Positions 57,762 through 64,000 of a stretch of DNA of 64,000 nucleotides are shown piece after piece. Each line of letters begins with the position of its first letter. Position 1 is the stretch's first letter. The DNA comes from Bedellia somnulentella (lineage: Eukaryota; Arthropoda; Insecta; Lepidoptera; Bedelliidae). Location: contig OY755184.1 of NCBI GenBank assembly GCA_963576735.1, forward strand, positions 2,418,001-2,482,000, given 5' to 3'. The notes under the pieces were generated by a model that worked only from the letters and a program-made list of their open reading frames with translations, ran no database searches and was not told where the DNA came from. The translations under genes were made by a program, and so were the position numbers.

Positions 57762-58784
57762 TGAATCGATTGTAAGTAAACGTCTCGTTCAAAAATGTTT
57801 GGCTAAAAATTAATCTCAGCCAAAGTGCTCAAGTATAATGAAAACTAGTAGATTTGAAAAAGATTTGCTATAAATTTTATATTTTTATGTTCACAGGTAA
57901 GCTGCATCAACCAAATGGCCTTAAAACTAGTTTTTAATTATTCCTGTTTTTCAAGTATGCTGTATATTTGTTAAGATTCAATTATAAATTAATAATATAA
58001 TTTCATTCCATAAATAATGTATATATTTTTATTGTTTCTCAAATTGTTTTAAATAATGTATTGTAATGTGTGTTTATGTTAGAGACAGGTGTATCATATT
58101 ATTAGTAGAATAAGAGATATACATATACATAATATTTTTGTAAATGTTTTGATTAAAATCTTGATAGTAGCGCAAAATCTGGACCAACCTATGTTCATAT
58201 TACCTACTGGAAAGAAATCCTAGTCTCATTTGTAAATGTTACAAAACTCACCCAATTAACAGTATTGAAAAACTTACTCTGGGTCAGGGTAATAGTATCA
58301 TAACCACAGTTTAAGTGAGACATATGCCAAATTTAAAAATGGTGCAATTTTATTTAAAGTTTTTCATCTCATTGAAAATAGCAAAGCAAAGTTAATGCAT
58401 ATTATTTGTCAGTTCCAACTAATGCATATGTCCTAGTTTCTTGTTAAATCAATTGGAATTGTTCATGAAATTTTTACTTTTCATTTTATTCTTGTTTCAA
58501 AAATGTTATGCAATGTTGCTATAATGTTTTTCTTTAAGACAAAGGATTTAAATGCAATAACTCTGTTGTATGACAGTATGATGTTTTTGTGATAATTGGT
58601 CATTTGTCTGTTATCAATTCCATTCTCTCAGCCTGAGACCTTGTCATGAAAAGTAAACTGCTATGGATTGTTTATCACAACTTCAATTACCTAGTTCATA
58701 TTTCAATAAAGTAATTATGTTACTAGTTATAAGACATTTATAATTAAAACCTTGTAATCTAATTTGAGTATCATTTCAGTTCAT

Positions 58785-59030
58785 GCTGTGTAGTGTCGGC
58801 TTAGAATAGCACTACCCCATGTCTTCCAGTGGGTGTATGTAAGAGGCGACTAACGGTATTGGGGCATTTTATGGGATTTTTGGGCAATGCGGTTGGAGAC
58901 CCATCACCAACAACCTTTATTTTTACCACCTTTTCCCTATGCAACTTCCAAAAGTGGCTGAGGGATTTCTATTTCCTTAGCTCTGGATACCCCTTCTAGG
59001 GATTTATAGCCGTGAGTATATATGTATATG
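58785..59030 (+). mobile_element. Retroposon family A, near full length
   Basis: Runs from GCTGTGTAGTGTCGGCTTAG to the GTATATATGTATATG tail, downstream of the SMIM30-like gene. Confidence 0.88.
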
Positions 59031-59353
59031 TTCAGTTCATAGGGGCATATAATATTAAGCTTAAATCATCTGACAAGATGTTGAAGGCTCTAATGATGAT
59101 GATATATATTTCTAGAGCAATTGCTGTTGCTTCTATTGTAGATTGTTGGGCTAGGCTAGATAATGAAAATCTTTCACTTCCATCATTTACTTGAAGTGCG
59201 CTTTGCTCAAATTATTTTATAAAGATTTGGGTTTATAACTACAAAATCTTAACGCATGAAAATACCACAAATATATTTTTACCATTCTACTGCCATTGAT
59301 TCTGTTCTGTCTGATTACCCGAAAACTTTTGTTGACCAACATTTTTTACCAAC

Positions 59354-59425
59354 AAAATTACAGCTGTGGCTGAGTGGATAGCTTCTCAGTCCGGACGTTT
59401 CAGGTTCAACCCCCACTGAGATTTC
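59354..59425 (+). mobile_element. tRNA-like sequence, SINE or pseudogene
   Basis: GCTGTGGCTGAGTGGATAGC and CAGGTTCAACCCCCACTG are good A and B boxes. The remainder is too short or unpaired for a functional tRNA. Confidence 0.45.
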
Positions 59426-59583
59426 ATAGTCTTGGATGTTATTTATATGTGTATTGAATAATATTAAATATATCGTTGAGTTAGTATCCCATAATACAAG
59501 TCTAGTTTTTTAACTTGATCTGTATCTAATATGTCCCTATAATTATTAGTCATGTGATTTTACATTACTGGAAGTTTGGTTTT

Positions 59584-59808
59584 ACATACATACACATACT
59601 CACGGCTATAATTCCCTAAAAGGGATAGCCAGAGCTAAGGAATCAGAAATTCCTCAGCCACTTTTGGAAATTTGGGGGAAATTATGGTAAAATAAAGGTT
59701 GTTGGTGATGGGTCTCAAACCGCATCGCCCAAATACCATTAGTCGCCTCTTACGTATACCCACCGGAAGAAATGGGGTAGTGCTATTCTATGCCGACACT
59801 ACACAGCT
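59584..59808 (-). mobile_element. Retroposon family A, slightly shortened
   Basis: All landmarks are present except a stretch around CAAAAATCCC, deleted here. Confidence 0.86.
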
Positions 59809-60336
59809 TGGTTTTGTTTACTTAAACCAAAACTGTTTTCAAAAAAACATTGAAGCCCAAAATCTTAAAAAAGTACTGATACAGCCTATTAGCTATATTT
59901 ATTTAACAGCCAATATTAACTAATAATATAGTTCATATATAAACGAATGTGAGCGCCGTCGTTTTGCTGGCTAAAGGCTTAGACCATACATATTTACAAC
60001 GTATATTCTCAAAGGGATGGTAGAAGTACTTATTCTTGTAATCACATAAAATTTGGATCCTGATTTTCAAAGTGCTTACTTTTTGCCTGGAGTGTATTTA
60101 TAATACGGAGGCATATTTCTCACATACCCTACATATATATAAAGGAAAGTGGTGTTAGTTACACTATTTATAACTCAAGAACAGATGAACAGATTTGGCT
60201 AATTGTTGGAGAGGTAGCTTGGAACCAGGAAAAGGACAAATATCATCACACTAAATATCGTAGGGGTAAGTAGAAAAAAATTAGTAGCTAATAACTCAGC
60301 TAGTACTTTCTTTGATAAAATCTCTAAATAGACTCC

Positions 60337-60955
60337 GGCTTATTCCGATTATCCACCCTAAAAAATCCTCCCTAAGTCGGATATTCGGAAACGCATGTCC
60401 GATTATCCACCCTGAACGGGGTGGATAATCGGAATTCATAATAAAATGTTTCTTCCGATTTTTTACCCCAAGTACAGTCATTCACAGAAACATACTCACA
60501 ACCTGGTCCAAGAAACTTCAACAGAGATATACATACCTACTTTCCTACTTACAGTCTGAATAAAATTATCCTGGTGGAAAGTTTTAATTTAATATTTATT
60601 GTTAAACGAAAAACTTAAGTAATCTTAAAAAAAATAAAAAATTGCAGGTAAGCACCTGTAGATTTGGGTGAAAACCATTTAAATTGACTGTTGTGACAAA
60701 TGAAACCATAACAAGAAAGAAACTCGTAACAAAAAATAACAAAATTAAAACTTAGGGTCTTTTCACCACTGACACACAATAAATAATAATTTACATGTTC
60801 CTGTAAAGGACTGTACGTAGGCAGGGTAGAAAATCGGAAGAAACATTTTATTATGAATTCCGATTATCCACCCCGTTCAGGGTGGATAATCGGACATGCG
60901 TTTCCGAATATCCGACTTAGGGAGGATTTTTTAGGGTGGATAATCGGAATAAGCC
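60337..60955. mobile_element. Foldback element with 8-base target duplication
   Basis: Arms of about 125-135 bases (60337-60470 and 60830-60955) are almost exact mirror images, beginning GGCTTATTCCGATTATCC. Each arm also contains a smaller mirrored unit, GATTATCCACCC...GGGTGGATAATC. TAGACTCC occurs directly outside both ends (60329-60336, 60956-60963). The 360-base centre is AT-rich with no coding. Superfamily not identified; 8-base duplications fit hAT or P. Confidence 0.88.
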
Positions 60956-61253
60956 TAGACTCCTTCTTAATATGGTAAAATGTTGAGCTTCCATCATCAT
61001 TTTTAAGATATACCATACCAATCTGCAATGGATGATAATTTAGGATATTCCTAAGCAGGTTTTTTTTATAAGGTGCCAGCCAGTAGGTTCATTATCTTAT
61101 AAATGTGTAAAATGAGTTACTCCTGTTTAAAATACAATCAAAAGTTGCATTGTAAATTATTTTTAATTGAAACAAATAAATATATAATAAATTTTATATC
61201 CAAAAGAATCATAATTCATCATTAAAAATAACTTAAATACTACATTGCAAAAC

Positions 61254-63879
61254 TTATTCTACGCCTTCCTTCTCCAGAGTCTCAATCTCTTTTATGACGT
61301 CATTTTTCTTGGAAATCTTCTCCTTCTGATCACTGTCAAGGCTATTTAGGAGTAGCATTCCACTTTTGATTTTTTCCTCCATCGTTTCAATTTGTCTTAA
61401 TTTTTTACGTAAATTTTTTAATCTTTTGGCTGGGTCTGCTTGACTAGTGACATCTGCTGGTGGGGTATTTTCTTGAGTTTTTCGAGAAGTGTTTTTATTC
61501 TTTGTAGGAACATTAAATTTCGGCTCTGTTATTTCGCATTTGGCAAGTCTCTCTGCCGCCTCATCAGCACCTGTAAAGGTAGTCAAACTTCTTTATATCA
61601 TTACAAAATAATGCCCTATTTCTAATGCCCAAATACACACTCGTTAATATCGCGAGGCCACAAAGGGGGGTCGGAAGAAACACAAAACATCCCTAGGTCA
61701 GGGTTATGGTAGATATCGCGTGGAGTGTATTTATTCTATTTATAGTCGCTGTGTCGGCTTAGAATAGCACTAGCCCATTTCTAGCAATCAGCACTATAGT
61801 AATTAACCATTTCACAACGTGATTTTGGCGCTTGATGATGTCATCAATAGTTAAAGAAATATTCAGTCAGTTTTTTTAGATTAAAATATAAACTTCACAT
61901 ACCTATTTATGAACTCTTAACCATTTAACCTCAGAAAAATAAAGAAAAGAAAGAAAGATAGCTGGAGAAATGCAAAGCCTGGCACTGGCCAGTACACTTA
62001 ATTATTGATAATTGGTTAATTACACGAGTACCTCCTCAGAGTATTAGTATGTGAGATAATAAAAAAGTTATCATTCACAAGCATAAATAATTTGAGCATG
62101 CTTTAAATGCATATTTGCTGCTAAAACATGCACAAATTAACAGGAAAAGATATTATGTTTGCCAAACCTGTCTTCTTTTTTTTCTTCTTTTTAATCTTGT
62201 CAACACTAATCAGCATGCCAGGTATAGGTTGTACAACACCTCCTTGGTTATTTTTTTTATTTTGTGCCGCAGCTACAATCTCTGGAGTCAGTCCAACTGG
62301 CACACCAGTGGCTTGGCGGGCTTTGAACTGCTTTCCTTTACTTTCATACAGAGGAACTTCATCCTGAGGTACATAACCATCTTTAACTTTTCGTGGCTTC
62401 CTCCATGTACCATCTGGTCTTTGAGTAGCTGGTATAATCTTGCATCCTGGAACACAAAGGAAAATTAAAATATAAGTTGAAAATTGGAATACCTTTCCAT
62501 ACATACTGAACTGCCAGTGAAGATGATTCATCAGTCAGTCTTCATCATAGTTTGTCCAGTTTTTTGTTCATTTATAATATGGCACTTCAATTGTACTACT
62601 GTAATTTAAATGGTCTTTGTGAGAACTACAATATAGCAAGCAAGTTTTGACTGCATTCTAAAAATCTATTAAAATTAATGTAGTAGAAGCTTCTTTAAAA
62701 TGTAAATAAAGTACTACAGTTTCTGTTATAGGAACACTTAAATACTTAACTGTCTTAAGGATCTTCACATGAAGGACAAAGAAAGAAAGAAGGAAGAAAA
62801 AAAATACATATTGGAATAAACAGAAAAAAACTGAATGTCTGCTGTATAGCATTTTTTTATTGCCTTCGTCTTTTTATATTTATTATAAAATAATTGTATG
62901 TAGTAATGTAACATAAATGAATTGCTGGGTAGTGTCGGCTTAGAATAGCACTACCCCATTTCTAGGCTACTAACAGTATTGGAGGTTTTATGGGATTTTT
63001 GAGGATGCGGTTGGAGACCCATCACAAATAAACTTTATTTCACCATTGTTTTGTTTCCCCACACTACTTCCAAAAGTGGCTGAGGAATTTCTAATTCCCT
63101 AACTCTGGCTACCCCTTCAAGGGATTTATAGCCATGAATATATGTTATAAATATAATGAAGTACTATGTGTTAACTTAAAAATTAATTTAAATAAATAAG
63201 TGTATGTTCAAGATTGATATTTTAGCCACTAAATAAAAGCAAGCAAAATAATCTATTTTTACCATAAGTTAGCACAATGAGCCAGCTTACATTAATAAAT
63301 AAAAAGCATATTAATACATAAATTAATTTATAAATATTTATTTGCATTATACTAAAATTTGTTGTTTTATACTTATTCCACTATTTATTTTCTTATGGAG
63401 GATCATGAAACTATGCTTTATTTTTTGGAAATGGTTAAGAAGTGCTGGACTAAAGAATTATAATAAGAAATAGTTTGAATAAACTTTAATACATATTATC
63501 TTGGTGACCCTGATATTACTTTAAATACATCCAGTCTAAAATGTATTCTGTATCAAGAATTACTACCACCATTATTTTTGACTTCTTATTCTATCATATC
63601 TTTCTTATATGAGTATCAGATTGTTAGGAACTCTCGTTTTTTTTTATTTCAACGATACATACAATATAATCACGGCACCAAATACTAACAGATATCCATA
63701 GACCTAGACCAAAGCTAGAGCTTCGAGAGATCTTGAAAGATCAGAAGAAAATAAGATTCTAGGGTAAGATATGGAAGATAGAGAAAAAGACAAAATATGA
63801 GTGAAGCATCCGAATTATAGTTACTTATTAAAATATTACCATCTGCATCCAGCTGATAGGCAGTCGTCGCCATAGCCAT
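61254..63879 (-). CDS. Pym: PYM, partner of Y14 and Mago (exon junction complex disassembly factor), complete
   Basis: Three exons, 63879-63840, 62446-62168 and 61570-61254, join in phase to give 211 residues. The N-terminus ([14 protein letters not shown]) leads into [19 protein letters not shown] and [14 protein letters not shown], the conserved Mago-Y14 binding domain (about residues 15-50). GLTPE follows, then a lysine-rich stretch. A C-terminal coiled coil contains [11 protein letters not shown], the other signature of the family. PYM removes exon junction complexes from translated mRNA at ribosomes. Length matches fly and human PYM (about 200-207). Retroposon 62930-63150 sits in intron 1. 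With DDX42 and U2 nearby, three splicing-linked genes lie within 26 kb, which may be chance. Confidence 0.95.
62930..63150 (+). mobile_element. Retroposon family A in PYM intron 1
   Basis: GGGTAGTGTCGGCTTAGAAT to GGGATTTATAGCCATGAATA, lacking the GGTGGGTGTACG segment. Confidence 0.83.
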
Positions 63880-64000
63880 ACTTTTGTATGTCAAGGAATT
63901 TTAAAGCTTTTATTACCTATCTAGTGATATAGAAGACTGCACTAAGCCAAAATGCGTCAAAATTCAAAAATGCAAAATTTATTCATATTTTTTTTTTTAG

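Overview
This is nuclear DNA of an insect, most likely a moth or butterfly. The genes are split by short and medium introns with normal GT/AG borders. Introns and intergenic DNA are AT-rich and crowded with small retroposons, while many coding exons are GC-rich. A run of the insect telomere motif TTAGG lies inside one transposon. No bacterial, plastid or mitochondrial signal was seen.

Three protein genes on the minus strand and one tiny one on the plus strand could be assembled exon by exon, with every intron phase agreeing. (1) 21345 down to 1075, and probably beyond the left edge: a 14-exon gene of at least 927 codons with a Mab-21/cGAS-like fold at its N-terminal half (tentative). (2) 56594 down to 34505: a complete 15-exon, 760-residue DEAD-box RNA helicase of the DDX42/SF3b125 type. 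(3) 57582-57761 (+): an intact 59-codon small membrane protein resembling SMIM30, head to head with the helicase. (4) 63879 down to 61254: a complete 3-exon, 211-residue PYM (partner of Y14-Mago).

Intron 13 of the helicase gene holds a full-length U2 spliceosomal RNA gene (37810-37624, same strand). DDX42 is itself a U2 snRNP/SF3b-associated helicase, so this is a striking nesting. Some 44 bases beyond the end of U2 sits a hAT transposon (36050-37572) with perfect 8-base target duplications. It carries a broken BED-finger transposase and subterminal arrays of TATCGATA, the octamer bound by the BED-finger protein DREF in Drosophila.

The rest is mobile DNA: more than 20 copies of one ~250-base retroposon, at least two tRNA-derived SINE families, two truncated LINEs with reverse transcriptase, a dead mariner, three long inverted-repeat (foldback) elements and an RTE-like repeat with a nearly exact 414-base tandem duplication. 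Four real exons also have broken partial copies, each keeping a splice site, inside neighbouring introns. Stretches 21346-34504 and 31900-34500 have no gene that I can support.
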